Below, one piece after another: positions 53,245-63,215 of a DNA stretch of 64,000 nucleotides. The notes under the pieces were generated by a model. The model did not search any database. It was given only the letters and a program-made list of their open reading frames with translations, and was not told the DNA's origin. Position numbers and translations under genes: made by a program. The DNA comes from Chloroflexota bacterium (GTDB taxonomy: Bacteria > Chloroflexota > Anaerolineae > Anaerolineales > Villigracilaceae): the NCBI GenBank assembly GCA_016191845.1, contig JACPVF010000007.1, positions 682,001 through 746,000 of the forward strand. The letters run 5' to 3'. Each line of letters opens with the position of its first letter. The first letter of the stretch is position 1.

Positions 53245-55950
53245 TTATCCCGTATTCCTCAACCCTGAAGCAATCCCGTTGATGGTCAGCGCCATGATCT
53301 CGCGTAGTGGTTTGGCCTCTGCGCCGTCGGGGTCGGGCAGGGAACGCAGGCGGCGCAGCGTCTCGACCTGGATGTAGTTCAACGGGTCGACGTAAGGGTT
53401 GCGAAGCTGGATCGCCTGGCGGGTGACGGGTTCCGTTTCCAGCAGGGCGGAGTGGCGCGTGATGCTCAGCACGCAATCGCGGGTGCGTTCGTATTCGGCG
53501 CGGATGGAGCCGAAGATCGCCTCCGCCAATTTTTTATCGGGGACCAGGCTCACGTACAGGGCGGAGATGTCCATGTCGGCTTTGAGCAGCGACAGTTCGG
53601 TATTATCCAGCAAGGCCTTGAAGAACGGCCAGCTATCATACATCTCCTGCAGCATGGACAGGTCATTGTGCGCGCAATCGAGGCCCGAACCGAGGCTGTA
53701 CCAGCCAGGCAGGTTGAAGCGGCTTTGCATCCACGAGAAGACCCACGGGATGGCGCGGATCTGATTCACGGCGCCCGCCTTGGCGCGCGAGACAGGCCGC
53801 GAGCCGATCTGCAGGCGCTTGATCTCGTCCAGTGGGGTGGCTGATTCCCAGAACTGGATGAAGCCTGGAGTCTCATACACCAGCGAGCGATACACCTTCA
53901 GCCCGATCTCGGACATGGATCGCAGCGACTCGCGCCATTTCGCGGGGACAGGTTCCCCTTTGTGCGGCGCGGAAGCCAGGATGACCGCGCTGGCGATCTG
54001 CTCCAGGTGACGGTGCGCTAGGTCGGGGTCGGCGTAGCGCGAGGCGATGATCTCGCCCTGTTCGGTGACGCGGAAACGGCCGTTGACGCTGCCCGCAGGC
54101 TGGGCGCGGATGGCCTGGTTGGCGGGGCCGCCGCCGCGTGCAATCGTCCCACCGCGCCCGTGGAAGATGGTCAGCTTGATGCCGTATTGCTGCGCAGTGA
54201 CAGTGATGGCCTCCTGCGCCTGATACAGTGACCAGTTCGCCATCAGGTAGCCGCCATCCTTGTTGCTGTCAGAATAGCCGATCATCACCATTTGCTCGTC
54301 GCCGTGGGTGGCCAGATGAGCGCGGTATAGATAGGACTCGAACAGCAGGGTCAGGATCTTGGATGCGTCCTGCAGATCCTGCACCGACTCGAAGAGTGGC
54401 GCGATGGGCGGCATGCGCTTGCAACCCGCCCACTTGGACAACAACATCACGGTCAACACATCGGCGGCAGTGTGGGTCATCGAGATGACGATCGGGCCCA
54501 GCATCTCGTCGCCGTAGATATCCTGCACGCGCGCGATCAACTGGAACAGCGACCACGTCTCAGCGGCGGCCGCGGTGACGCCAGGGTGGCTGGAAAGCTG
54601 CGGCGCGGGATTCGCTAACAGGCGGATCAACAGCGAAGCGCGACTCTCATCTGGCAGGTTCTCGAAATCGGGCGCGATCTTCAAGGCGCGCAGGATCTCG
54701 CCCAACGCGGCGTTCAATCGACTCGAGTCTTCGCGGATGTCGAGCCGCGCGGCATGCAGGCCAAAGATGCGCATCTTGCGGATCACGTTCTTGAGCTCAT
54801 CCTGTGCCAGGCTGGGCGGCATGGACGAAGCGATCAGCAGCAGCGATTCGAGCAGCCGTTTCGCATCGAGCCGCGCCTGATGCGGATACTGACTCAGCAG
54901 ATGGGTGGTCATGTCGTCGCGCGAGGCTTCGGCCAGGTCGTTGGCCAGCAGAGCCAGCACCAGCCGATAGGGTTCGTTGGCGTAACGCTGTTCGATGTAG
55001 GCCACGTGCGGCGGGAAGGGCCTGCGCGCCTCGATCCATTCGAGCAGGGCGGGCGGCGGCGGGATGCGGCTGGCGCTCACGCTCAGGTGGCGTCCCAACT
55101 CCTGAAAGGCGCGGCGGTGATTCTCCACGGCCAGTCCGCGATGCAGGCGCAGCGCCTCGGCGGTGACAGGCGTGGTGACAAAGGGATTGCCGTCGCGGTC
55201 ACCGCCGATCCACGAGGCCAGCTTGAGCCACTGCTCAGGGGCCTTCAGACCAGGGTAATATTTTTCCAGTGCATTTTCGAGATCGCGATACAGGATGGGG
55301 ATGAGATTCCAGAAATAGGTATCGACGAAATACAGGCCGGTGCGCACCTCGTCGGCCACGGTCAGCTTTTCGGCGCGCGAGCGGTCAGTCAGCCACAGGG
55401 CCGAGATGGCGGCCCGCAGGGCGGAGACCGCTTCCTGGCGTTCACGCTGCGAGAGTGAGTCGCTGTTGAGCTGACGCAGCAGCGAGGCGATGCGTTCGGT
55501 CTTGGAGAGGACCGTGCGGCGGCGCGCTTCTGTCGGATGCGCCGTCAGCACCAGCTCGATGGACAGATGCTCCAACAGGGCCGACATCTCCTCGGGGCTG
55601 ATCCCGTTTGCTTTGAGCCTCGCCAGCGCCTCGCCGATCGACTCGAGGATGGGCTCGGGGAAAAAGGCATCCTCCCGCTGACGGAGCAAGCGCACGCGTT
55701 GCTGCTCCTCGGCCAGGTTGACCAGGTCGAAGTAGGCCGCAAAAGCAGCCGCCATCACGCGCGCGTCGCCGTTCAGCAGCGACGAGACTTCCACCTGAAG
55801 CTGCTCTGCCGCCACCGAGTCACCGCTGCGCCGCGCCTTGGCCAGCGCGCGGATGCGCTCCTCGGTCTCGAATAACTCGGGCGATTCCAGCTCCGAGATG
55901 ACCTGGCCGAGCAGGTCGCCCAGCAGGTGGATGTTTTGGGAGAGGTCCAT
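53245..55950 (-). CDS. ppc: phosphoenolpyruvate carboxylase
   Basis: VLTAHPTEARRRTVL, GGDRDGNPFVT, MIGYSDSNKDGGYLMANWSLYQAQ, FHGRGGTIARGGGP, QIRAIPWVFSWMQSRFNLPGWY, RNPYVDPLNYIQVETLRRLR, LTINGIASGLRNTG. Confidence 0.97.
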   Translation of the reverse strand: MDLSQNIHLLGDLLGQVISELESPELFETEERIRALAKARRSGDSVAAEQLQVEVSSLLNGDARVMAAAFAAYFDLVNLAEEQQRVRLLRQREDAFFPEPILESIGEALARLKANGISPEEMSALLEHLSIELVLTAHPTEARRRTVLSKTERIASLLRQLNSDSLSQRERQEAVSALRAAISALWLTDRSRAEKLTVADEVRTGLYFVDTYFWNLIPILYRDLENALEKYYPGLKAPEQWLKLASWIGGDRDGNPFVTTPVTAEALRLHRGLAVENHRRAFQELGRHLSVSASRIPPPPALLEWIEARRPFPPHVAYIEQRYANEPYRLVLALLANDLAEASRDDMTTHLLSQYPHQARLDAKRLLESLLLIASSMPPSLAQDELKNVIRKMRIFGLHAARLDIREDSSRLNAALGEILRALKIAPDFENLPDESRASLLIRLLANPAPQLSSHPGVTAAAAETWSLFQLIARVQDIYGDEMLGPIVISMTHTAADVLTVMLLSKWAGCKRMPPIAPLFESVQDLQDASKILTLLFESYLYRAHLATHGDEQMVMIGYSDSNKDGGYLMANWSLYQAQEAITVTAQQYGIKLTIFHGRGGTIARGGGPANQAIRAQPAGSVNGRFRVTEQGEIIASRYADPDLAHRHLEQIASAVILASAPHKGEPVPAKWRESLRSMSEIGLKVYRSLVYETPGFIQFWESATPLDEIKRLQIGSRPVSRAKAGAVNQIRAIPWVFSWMQSRFNLPGWYSLGSGLDCAHNDLSMLQEMYDSWPFFKALLDNTELSLLKADMDISALYVSLVPDKKLAEAIFGSIRAEYERTRDCVLSITRHSALLETEPVTRQAIQLRNPYVDPLNYIQVETLRRLRSLPDPDGAEAKPLREIMALTINGIASGLRNTG

Positions 55951-56010
55951 ATTGGATAACAGTATAGCAAAACAATTCTCAGAAACAAATACCCAACAGG
56001 GTAACCCGCA

Positions 56011-56067
56011 TTGACATGCATTTGTTTGCCTGATATGATAATAACCGAATTTAAATTCAGTTATTAT
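56011..56067 (+). promoter_or_regulatory. sigma70-type promoter overlapping a 30-bp palindromic operator
   Basis: TTGACA (56011-56016) - 17 bp - TATGAT (56034-56039); palindrome ATAATAACCGAATTTAAATTCAGTTATTAT at 56038-56067. Confidence 0.85.
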
Positions 56068-56075
56068 GAGGAAGC

Positions 56076-56675
56076 ATGTCCCCCAAGCCAGACGTCAGCG
56101 CAGAACGCATCCCGTTCATCCTGAATGCAGCGATCAAGGTCTTTTCCAAAAAAGGCTTCGAGGCAGCGCGCATGGAAGACATTGCCAAAGCCGCCAAGCT
56201 CAGTGTGGGCGGCGTGTACTGGTATTACAAGGGCAAGGATGAGATCATCCTTGCCATCATGGAGCGCCTGATCGACCGCGACGTGAGCGACCTGTGCGGC
56301 TTGTTGGCTGCGGATGGCACGGTCCGCGCGCGCCTGGAGCATTACATCGATCTGAGCATTGCCCAGGCGGAACAGGTCCTGCCGATCACGTACGAGTTGT
56401 ATGCCCTGGCCCTGCGCAATACCCGTGTGCGCAATCACATCCGTTCGTTCCTGCACACGTATCGTGAAGTGCTGGAGCAATTCATCCAACAGGGCATTGA
56501 TCGCGGCGAATTCAGGCAGGTCAACGTGCGCGAGGCTGCCCTGACCTTCGCCGCGCTGTACGAAGGCGCGTTGGAATTGACCATGCTCGACCCGCAAAAT
56601 GTCGACGCGCGTCAGGCATTGCTGGCCGCGATGGGCTTGTTGATGAGTGGACTGGAAAACAAGGAGCAGGAATGA
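56076..56675 (+). CDS. TetR/AcrR family transcriptional regulator
   Basis: ILNAAIKVFSKKGFEAARMEDIAKAAKLSVGGVYWYYKGKDEIILAIME N-terminal HTH. Confidence 0.95.
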   Translation: MSPKPDVSAERIPFILNAAIKVFSKKGFEAARMEDIAKAAKLSVGGVYWYYKGKDEIILAIMERLIDRDVSDLCGLLAADGTVRARLEHYIDLSIAQAEQVLPITYELYALALRNTRVRNHIRSFLHTYREVLEQFIQQGIDRGEFRQVNVREAALTFAALYEGALELTMLDPQNVDARQALLAAMGLLMSGLENKEQE

Positions 56676-57745
56676 AATCACGGTTTACCGATCAAATCGT
56701 TCTCGTGGCAGGCGCCAGTGGCGGGCTGGGCTCGGCTTTTGCGCGAGCCTTTGCCGCCGAAGGCGCCCAGGTCATTCTGGCAGGCCGCAACCTGGACGGG
56801 TTGCAAGTCGTCGCTGCGGAATTGAACGGACAGGCGCACGTTCATGCGCTGGATGTCGCTGACGCGCAGAGTCAGGCCGCACTGCATCAATTCGTGATGG
56901 AGCGCTTCGGGCGGGTGGACGTGGTGGTCAACGCGGCGGGAGCGGATGTCCGCAAGCCGCTGGCGGATCACACTCCCGAGGAGATCCAGCGCCTGCTGGA
57001 TGTCAACCTGCGTGGGGCGATCCTGCTCACACAGAACTTCCTGCCCGAGATGCGCGCACGCAACACGGGCAGCATCATCCACGTGGGCGGCTTCGCAGAC
57101 GGGCGGCTGGCCTTCCCGTTCTACAGCGTGGACGCGGCGACGCGCGCGGGATTGTTCACGTTCATCGAAGCGGTCAACCGCGAGTTGCGGCTGGACCAGA
57201 GCCAGGTCCAGGTGGGGTATTTTTCCCCAAGCCCCGCTGAGACGGAGGCCGAGCGTCCCTTCCACCCCATCTGGCGTGAGATGGGTGTAAAGATCCTGCC
57301 CACAGAAGTGATCGCCGCAGACCTGTTGACGATGATCGCAAAGCGGCGCAGGCTGAGCATCATGGGCGGCGTCAGCACGCGCCTGTTCGCGGGCTTGAAC
57401 GCGGTCGCGCCCTCGCTGGCAGACGCTCTGCAGCTCGACCAGTATGGCCGCATCTTGAAGCGTCATCTGGTCGACGGGAACCCGACCCCGCCGCCTGTGT
57501 CGCCCTGGCTGATGTGGATAGGCGTCGCCCTGGTGGTCATTTCCACGATCCTGTACGGCGGACTGCTGGCGCTGCCCTTCCTTTCCATTTCGACCGCGGC
57601 CAAGCTGACAGCCACGCCTCTGCTCATTTTGTTCGGCGAGGTCACGTTCTGGGTTGGCGGCGCCATGCTGGGCAAGGAAGTGGTGGCGCGCTACAAGCAA
57701 TATCTGAATCCCTGCAACTGGTTTTGCAAGCCCACGACAAACTGA
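56672..57745 (+). CDS. short-chain dehydrogenase/reductase with C-terminal membrane segments
   Basis: VLVAGASGGLGSAFARAFAAEGAQVILAGRNLDGL, VVVNAAGADVRKP; C-terminal hydrophobic helices; 4-nt overlap with tetR. Confidence 0.92.
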   Translation: MKSRFTDQIVLVAGASGGLGSAFARAFAAEGAQVILAGRNLDGLQVVAAELNGQAHVHALDVADAQSQAALHQFVMERFGRVDVVVNAAGADVRKPLADHTPEEIQRLLDVNLRGAILLTQNFLPEMRARNTGSIIHVGGFADGRLAFPFYSVDAATRAGLFTFIEAVNRELRLDQSQVQVGYFSPSPAETEAERPFHPIWREMGVKILPTEVIAADLLTMIAKRRRLSIMGGVSTRLFAGLNAVAPSLADALQLDQYGRILKRHLVDGNPTPPPVSPWLMWIGVALVVISTILYGGLLALPFLSISTAAKLTATPLLILFGEVTFWVGGAMLGKEVVARYKQYLNPCNWFCKPTTN

Positions 57746-57757
57746 AAGCGAGAAGAT

Positions 57758-58357
57758 ATGAAGGTCAACATCGACTGGAACTACTCAGGCAAACCCAACG
57801 AATTCTTTGGCACGGGTGCGACGACCGCCGAACGCGCCTTGGTCTGGACCGTGGGCCTGTTCGCCACGGGCATCCTAGCCTGGGTGGTGTGGACCAAGTC
57901 CATCCCGTGGACGATCTGGCAGTACCTTGTGGCGGGCCTCATGGCGCTGGATGTGTTCGGTGGGGTGGTGGCGAACGCGCTCAATAGTTGCAAACGCTTC
58001 TACCACGCGCCGCTCCAGCCTGAAGAAACGGGCCTGACACGGTTGGCTAAGAATCATCTGGCATTCACGGCCTTTCACGTCCACCCGCTGCTGGCGGCCC
58101 TGCTCTTTGGCGGCAATTGGACCTACGGCCTGTTCTGGTACCTGGCTCTGCTGCTCTCCGCGTGGATGCTGTTACAAATGACGCTCTACCTGCAGCGTCC
58201 CACCGCCCTGGGAATCATCCTGATCGCCTTCCTGCTCAATCAATATATGCTCCAACCCGTGTGGGGATTCGAATGGCTGATCCCCGCGCTATTTTTGAAG
58301 ATCATCTATGGTCACCTTGTGCGCGAGGAGCCATATCGGCCGTGGATTCACCAATGA
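57758..58357 (+). CDS. polytopic membrane protein
   Basis: MKVNIDWNYSGKPNEFFGTGATTAERALVWTVGLFATGILAWVVW...; 12 nt after the SDR gene. Confidence 0.8.
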   Translation: MKVNIDWNYSGKPNEFFGTGATTAERALVWTVGLFATGILAWVVWTKSIPWTIWQYLVAGLMALDVFGGVVANALNSCKRFYHAPLQPEETGLTRLAKNHLAFTAFHVHPLLAALLFGGNWTYGLFWYLALLLSAWMLLQMTLYLQRPTALGIILIAFLLNQYMLQPVWGFEWLIPALFLKIIYGHLVREEPYRPWIHQ

Positions 58358-58664
58358 TGATGGAGAATTGATGGAAATACTTCATGCGCTTCTTATATCG
58401 AATCATCCAATAGGAATGGACATAGCTATTCTCGACCCCGAACTTGGCCCTGATGGTAAGTATGCCGTCGAGCTCACCTCGGCCATTGTTCGATCATTTC
58501 ATTCATAAATGCCACCTGCCGATCGATAACGATATCTGCAACATGGCAAGTACGCAAGTCATGGGGTGTCACAGAGAGTTGAAATTCGACAGAATTTGGC
58601 CTACACTTAATGCCAGCAGGAGGGAGGCGATCTGGATTTGTCGAAAAGAGTTTATGGAGTCCGC

Positions 58665-59033
58665 ATGGATCGATTGGTTGCAAAAGCCATCTTCCAGATG
58701 TGCGCAAAAGCCGCCCTGCTGACGGCGGTAGTTGGAGCCATCATTGGTGTGATCGGTTATGTCAATAAATGGGACGGGCAGTATGCATATAGCAATGCGT
58801 TTTTCCTTGCAGGTTGTTTGTTGATCATTGCCGGGGCGTCATCCCGCTATAACGCGGGCCAGGGTTGGAATGTTTTTCAGCAGTTCCATGCGGAAAGTTT
58901 CCGCGGAATGAGTCGCAGCGAGCAAGCCAAATTCATCGTCGATACAAGCAGTTCCATGAGCACAGTGATCCTGGGCGTGTTGAGCGGGATCTTCTTGATC
59001 ATCCTCTCTGCTCTGGCGGCCTACCTGTTTTGA
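58665..59033 (+). CDS. small membrane protein
   Basis: MDRLVAKAIFQMCAKAALLTAVVGAIIGVIGYVNKWDGQYAYSNAFFLAGCLLIIAGASSRYNAGQGWN...; hydrophobic helices. Confidence 0.65.
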   Translation: MDRLVAKAIFQMCAKAALLTAVVGAIIGVIGYVNKWDGQYAYSNAFFLAGCLLIIAGASSRYNAGQGWNVFQQFHAESFRGMSRSEQAKFIVDTSSSMSTVILGVLSGIFLIILSALAAYLF

Positions 59034-59047
59034 TCGGAGGATGGGGC

Positions 59048-59257
59048 ATGGAAAGATCTGAATGGCTGAGTCAGATGCGCAGGAATGCCGAGGCGTTGTA
59101 TGACCGCTTTGCAGCGCGCTATTGGGTGACATGGGGAATGACCGTGGAAGAAACGCCTCTCATTTAGCTCAGAAAAATTTTGAAACGGTTTCCACCGGGC
59201 GGAAGGATTTTTTGGGAATACGAAAAACGGGTTGGGAATGGACGAAGATCTTCCTGA
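59048..59257 (+). pseudogene. truncated SAM-dependent methyltransferase remnant
   Basis: MERSEWLSQMRRNAEALYDRFAARYWVTWGMTVEETPLI*LRKILKRFPPGGRI...: in-frame TAG at 59165-59167, homology-like pattern resumes in the same frame to the GGR(I/V)LDxxCGxG region, then ends. Confidence 0.55.
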
Positions 59258-59260
59258 GAT

Positions 59261-59800
59261 TTATCGCACGATCGCATACATGTAACAATCGCGCGGCTCG
59301 GGGCTGGAGTTGGGATGCATGGCTTCGCGCCGCAACAACCCTTCGCGCTGCATGCCTGCCTTTTCCAGCACGCGTTGCGACGGGATATTCTCCACGTCAG
59401 CGGTGGCATAGACGCGATAGATGCCTGGTTGCTGAAAGGACCAGTCGATCAGGGCGCGCGCCGCCTCGGTCATGTATCCCTTGCCCCACTGGGCGCGCGC
59501 TCCAGTGTAGCCAAAGCTCACCTTGAAGGCCTCCACTTCCAGACGTAATTCGATCATCCCTGCCAGTTCGCCGCCTGCCTTGATCTCCATCAGGTAACGG
59601 AACTTGGCGTCTCCATTCCAGGCTTCGATGGACTTTCGCAACAACTCCTCGCTCTGAGCCACGCTCGTATGCGGACGCCAGGTCAGAAAGCGGGTCACTT
59701 CGGGGTGGCGGGCCCAGCCTTCGAAGACGGCGGGAGCATCCTCCAGCCGCGGGACGCGCAGCAACAGGCGTTCGGTCTCGATCAGAGTCGGTGGCTTCAT
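59261..59800 (-). CDS. GNAT family N-acetyltransferase (RimJ/RimL-like)
   Basis: MKPPTLIETERLLLRVPRLEDAPAVFEGWARHPEVTRFLTW...GYMTEAARALIDWSFQQPGIYRVYATADVENIPSQRVLEKAGMQREG. Confidence 0.94.
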   Translation of the reverse strand: MKPPTLIETERLLLRVPRLEDAPAVFEGWARHPEVTRFLTWRPHTSVAQSEELLRKSIEAWNGDAKFRYLMEIKAGGELAGMIELRLEVEAFKVSFGYTGARAQWGKGYMTEAARALIDWSFQQPGIYRVYATADVENIPSQRVLEKAGMQREGLLRREAMHPNSSPEPRDCYMYAIVR

Positions 59801-60645
59801 TCTTCCTCCGCGTGGCCGTCGGGTCCATGCCCGGGCTTTTCCTTGCCTAATTCCAGCGAGCGTTGATAGGCCGCCCATACCGCACGTGAGATGGCTGTGC
59901 GGAAGCCTGCCTTTTCGAGATAATACAACGCCTCTGCCGACGTGCCGCCCGGTGAGGTGACCTGATTTCGTAGCGTGGCAGGATGACGTCCCGCCTGCTC
60001 GTAGAAATCGGCTGAACCTTTGATGGTTTGCAACACGAGCTGCTCGGCGATGCGGCGTGGGAATCCCATGTGGACGCCTGCATCGATCAACGCTTCAGTG
60101 AAGAGGAACACGTACGCGGGCCCCGACCCCGAGAGTGCGGTGGCCATATCGAGGTAACTCTCGTCCTCGACGTACACCTCCGCTCCCAGCGCGCCCAGGA
60201 TGGACTGTGCCAGTCCACGCTGCTCCTCGCTGACTTCCTTTGAGGCCGCCCAGACCGTGATGCCTTCGCCGATCTGCCCCGGCGTATTCGGCATGGATCG
60301 CACGATGGCTTTGTGCTTCAAGCCTGCACTGATCTTCTTCATGCTGGCGCCCGCGATGATCGATAACACCAGCGCATCTGAGCGAATACCCTTCAACCCT
60401 TTCATCACCTCGGTCAGCCGCTGTGGTTTGACCGACAGCACCACCACATCCGCTTCCTGGACGGCGACAGCATTGTCAGTGGTGACACGGATGCCATACT
60501 TCTTGCGGAGTTCCTCACCCCGTTCCGCGCGCGGACCCGAGGCGGTCAGGTTTTGTGGCCTGGACAACTTCTGGTTCAACAGCCCGGCGATCATGGCTTC
60601 GGCCATCACACCGGGACCGATAAAGGCGATTTTCCTATTCAGCAT
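59797..60645 (-). CDS. proC: pyrroline-5-carboxylate reductase
   Basis: KIAFIGPGVMAEAMIAGLL; VVLSVKPQ; SIIAGASMKKI; VRSMPNTPGQIGEGITVWAA; ATALSGSGPAYVFLFTEALIDAGVHMGFPR. Confidence 0.95.
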   Translation of the reverse strand: MLNRKIAFIGPGVMAEAMIAGLLNQKLSRPQNLTASGPRAERGEELRKKYGIRVTTDNAVAVQEADVVVLSVKPQRLTEVMKGLKGIRSDALVLSIIAGASMKKISAGLKHKAIVRSMPNTPGQIGEGITVWAASKEVSEEQRGLAQSILGALGAEVYVEDESYLDMATALSGSGPAYVFLFTEALIDAGVHMGFPRRIAEQLVLQTIKGSADFYEQAGRHPATLRNQVTSPGGTSAEALYYLEKAGFRTAISRAVWAAYQRSLELGKEKPGHGPDGHAEEE

Positions 60646-60688
60646 GGGACGTTCCTCCGGATGAAGATTATACACAATGGATAAAAAA

Positions 60689-60717
60689 AAGACGCTGGCC
60701 AGACCGGTCAGCGTCTT
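60689..60717. terminator. hairpin terminator
   Basis: AAGACGCTG...CAGCGTCTT adjacent to an A-run on the + strand. Confidence 0.6.
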
Positions 60718-60733
60718 GCTATTGCACGGAAAA

Positions 60734-61138
60734 CTACGCCTCCACCACTTCCGAATCATGCGTGATTTCGATGGCGTCCTTCAAAGTGGCGTAGACTGAA
60801 CAATACTTCTCTTCGCTCAACAGGATGGCCTTGCGCAGTTTCTCGGGATCGATGCCCTTGCCGATGGCCTGGTAATGGATGTGGATCCGGCGGAAGCGCC
60901 AGGGTGGGTCATCGTCCTGAACGGCTTCGGCGCTGACCTTGAACTGTTGCAAATCTTGGCGCTGTTTGGTCAGGATCTCCACCACGTCGTGCGAGGCGCA
61001 GCCGATCAGCGCCATTGGTAGCAAGTCGGAGGCGCTCACGCCCTTCGGCTTTTTCATGACGACACGGTGATCGTCGTTATCCTTGAGAATGAAATTCTCC
61101 TCGGGGTCCCAATTAAGAAATACGTTTTTGGTTGCCAT
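60734..61138 (-). CDS. OsmC family protein
   Basis: LPMALIGCASHDVVEILTKQRQDLQQFKVSAEAVQDDDPPWRFRRIHIHYQAIGKGIDPEKLRKAILLSEEKYCSVYATL. Confidence 0.93.
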   Translation of the reverse strand: MATKNVFLNWDPEENFILKDNDDHRVVMKKPKGVSASDLLPMALIGCASHDVVEILTKQRQDLQQFKVSAEAVQDDDPPWRFRRIHIHYQAIGKGIDPEKLRKAILLSEEKYCSVYATLKDAIEITHDSEVVEA

Positions 61139-61168
61139 GTCCGCAGTATAGCATAAGCATGGAAAAGA

Positions 61169-61195
61169 AGAGACCTCCGAAACTCGGAGGTCTCT
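61169..61195. terminator. hairpin terminator
   Basis: AGAGACCTCCGA-AAC-TCGGAGGTCTCT perfect 12-bp stem. Confidence 0.8.
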
Positions 61196-61205
61196 TGTCA
61201 TTCAC

Positions 61206-63215
61206 TTACTTCTTCTCTTCAGGTTTGGTCGCAGAGCCGTCTGCAGGTTTGCTCATGCTCTCGCGGATCTGCTGGCGCAGGGCCTCGATCTCGGGCGAGC
61301 GCGGGGCCTGTTCGTTCACGGCCACGCCCATCTTCTCGGAGAGCAGCATCGCCATCAGACCTTCGATCACGCTGCCGGTGCCGCTGTCTTCGCCTTCGCC
61401 CTTGCCCTTGATCAGGATGCGCGGCACGATGTCCACGCCCGACTGCTGGATGGCGTCTGCAAAGCGCTGGAGCACCTGCTGGGTCACCTGGAACTGCGGG
61501 CCGCCATACGCGCGGACCTGTTCCTCGGTGGCCAGGGCGTTCGCGATACCGATGCGGGCGATCTTTTCCGCCTCGGCTTCGGCCAGCGCGCGGATCTGAG
61601 CCGCCTGCTGGATCGAGCGCTGGTACTCCGCCTTACCCTGGTTGCTCTGGATGTTGATGCTCAACTCGGCTTCGGTCATCTTGGTCTGCATCTGGGCGCG
61701 GGACTGGGCCTCGCGCAGTTCGCGTTCCTTGACGGCGGCCTTTTCCTGCTGGTTGTAGGTTTCGACCTGCTCGACGGCCACCTGGCGCGAGCGCAACTGC
61801 ATCAGGATGGTCTCGATCTGGGTGTCGCCCGCGGCAGAGGAGGGCGTGCCGATTAGAACTTCCTCCAACTCGAGGTTGTAGTGCGCGAACTTCTCCTTCA
61901 TCTCGATGCTGGCCTGCTGCTGTATGGCTGAGCGGTCTTGCAGCAGTTGGATCAACGTGCGGGTCTGGCCGACGTTCTTGAAATAGGCCGAGACCATCGG
62001 GTCGAGGGTCTGCTCGACCAGTTTCTTGATGTCACCGAAGCGCTGGATGACCAGCGGGGCCTTCTTGTAGTCGATGTGAACCACCACCGAGAGCGGCAGC
62101 GACGGTTCGAAGGCATCCTTGGTGATAAGCGAGACCTCGGTCAGGTTCTCGTCGTATTGGTGCGAACCCGACTCACTGCGGATCCACTTCAGGATGATGT
62201 TGGTGGTTGGAACAGTAGATACCTTGCCCGCATACGTGTTGAAGGCGTACTTGCCGGGCAGCAGCGCATCGCTCCACACGCCGCGGTTGCCCTGCGAAAC
62301 CAGTTCGCCGTGGCGATATTCCATGCCCGAGAGGTCCGCGCCGGTCGCGCCGGTGTACGAAACCACCACACCCACGCTGCCGACCTCGATGATCGTCTTC
62401 TGGATCATCTCGACCGTGGCGAACAGGCGGTTGACATAATACGTACCTTCGACCAGCACCTGCAACTGACGCCCGCGGAAGCCGCCTGCCCGCAGGAAAC
62501 GATCCGAATCCTGGAACTTGTTGTGATAGGTGTCCTCCTCAGCAGGGTCGTCGCCTACGGTCGGAGCGATGATCTCGCCCTGGCGCAGTGACGGGCCGTC
62601 ATGTACGGTCACGATGCCGACCAGGTCGTCGGTGTCCTTGATGATGACCGGGCGGAAGCCTTTGCGCTCGTTGATGACCTCGGCCATCTTCTGGATGGTC
62701 TCGTTCTCTTCGCGGCTGAGCGGCAGGGTGTAGATGCGCCCTTCGGTAATGACCACGAACTGGACCAGGTTGAACGCGTAGGTACCTTCGCGCAGGATCA
62801 GGCGCTGGGGCCCGCGCTGGCCGCCGTTCTTCAGGAAGGATTCCACATCCTGGAAGTCGTGCGCGATCACGTTGCTCGCCAGGGTTTGAGTCGGTTCGAG
62901 CGGCTTGCCGTCACGGGCGAACACGTAACCGATCTTGCCCTGTGCGATGGTGATGAGCGGCATGGTGTGAACCACATACTGGACCGGCATCAAATAATGC
63001 AGGCCGCCGCGCAGCACCTTGGGCTGGAAGCCGGCTTCACCGTTCAACGCGATCAGGCCCGATTTCACCGAACCTTTGCCGCTGAAGCGCTTTTCCACGA
63101 TACCGATGCGATTGTTCGGAATGAAACGAATCCCGGACAGGAAAAACAGGACTAGGATCGCGCCTGGGACGACCAGACAAGCCCAAGCTAAAAACGGAAT
63201 ACCCAGAAAAGACAT
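61206..63215 (-). CDS. SPFH/band-7 domain (flotillin-like) membrane protein
   Basis: MSFLGIPFLAWACLVVPGAILVLFFLSGIRFIPNNRIGIVEKRF...; long coiled coil with AEAEAEKIARIGIANALATEEQVRAYGGPQFQ. Confidence 0.88.
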   Translation of the reverse strand: MSFLGIPFLAWACLVVPGAILVLFFLSGIRFIPNNRIGIVEKRFSGKGSVKSGLIALNGEAGFQPKVLRGGLHYLMPVQYVVHTMPLITIAQGKIGYVFARDGKPLEPTQTLASNVIAHDFQDVESFLKNGGQRGPQRLILREGTYAFNLVQFVVITEGRIYTLPLSREENETIQKMAEVINERKGFRPVIIKDTDDLVGIVTVHDGPSLRQGEIIAPTVGDDPAEEDTYHNKFQDSDRFLRAGGFRGRQLQVLVEGTYYVNRLFATVEMIQKTIIEVGSVGVVVSYTGATGADLSGMEYRHGELVSQGNRGVWSDALLPGKYAFNTYAGKVSTVPTTNIILKWIRSESGSHQYDENLTEVSLITKDAFEPSLPLSVVVHIDYKKAPLVIQRFGDIKKLVEQTLDPMVSAYFKNVGQTRTLIQLLQDRSAIQQQASIEMKEKFAHYNLELEEVLIGTPSSAAGDTQIETILMQLRSRQVAVEQVETYNQQEKAAVKERELREAQSRAQMQTKMTEAELSINIQSNQGKAEYQRSIQQAAQIRALAEAEAEKIARIGIANALATEEQVRAYGGPQFQVTQQVLQRFADAIQQSGVDIVPRILIKGKGEGEDSGTGSVIEGLMAMLLSEKMGVAVNEQAPRSPEIEALRQQIRESMSKPADGSATKPEEKK

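Noticed and set aside
58371-58508. 45-aa ORF MEILHALLISNHPIGMDIAILDPELGPDGKYAVELTSAIVRSFHS
   Set aside because: No SD, no recognised family, lies in a decayed segment; too weak to call a gene.
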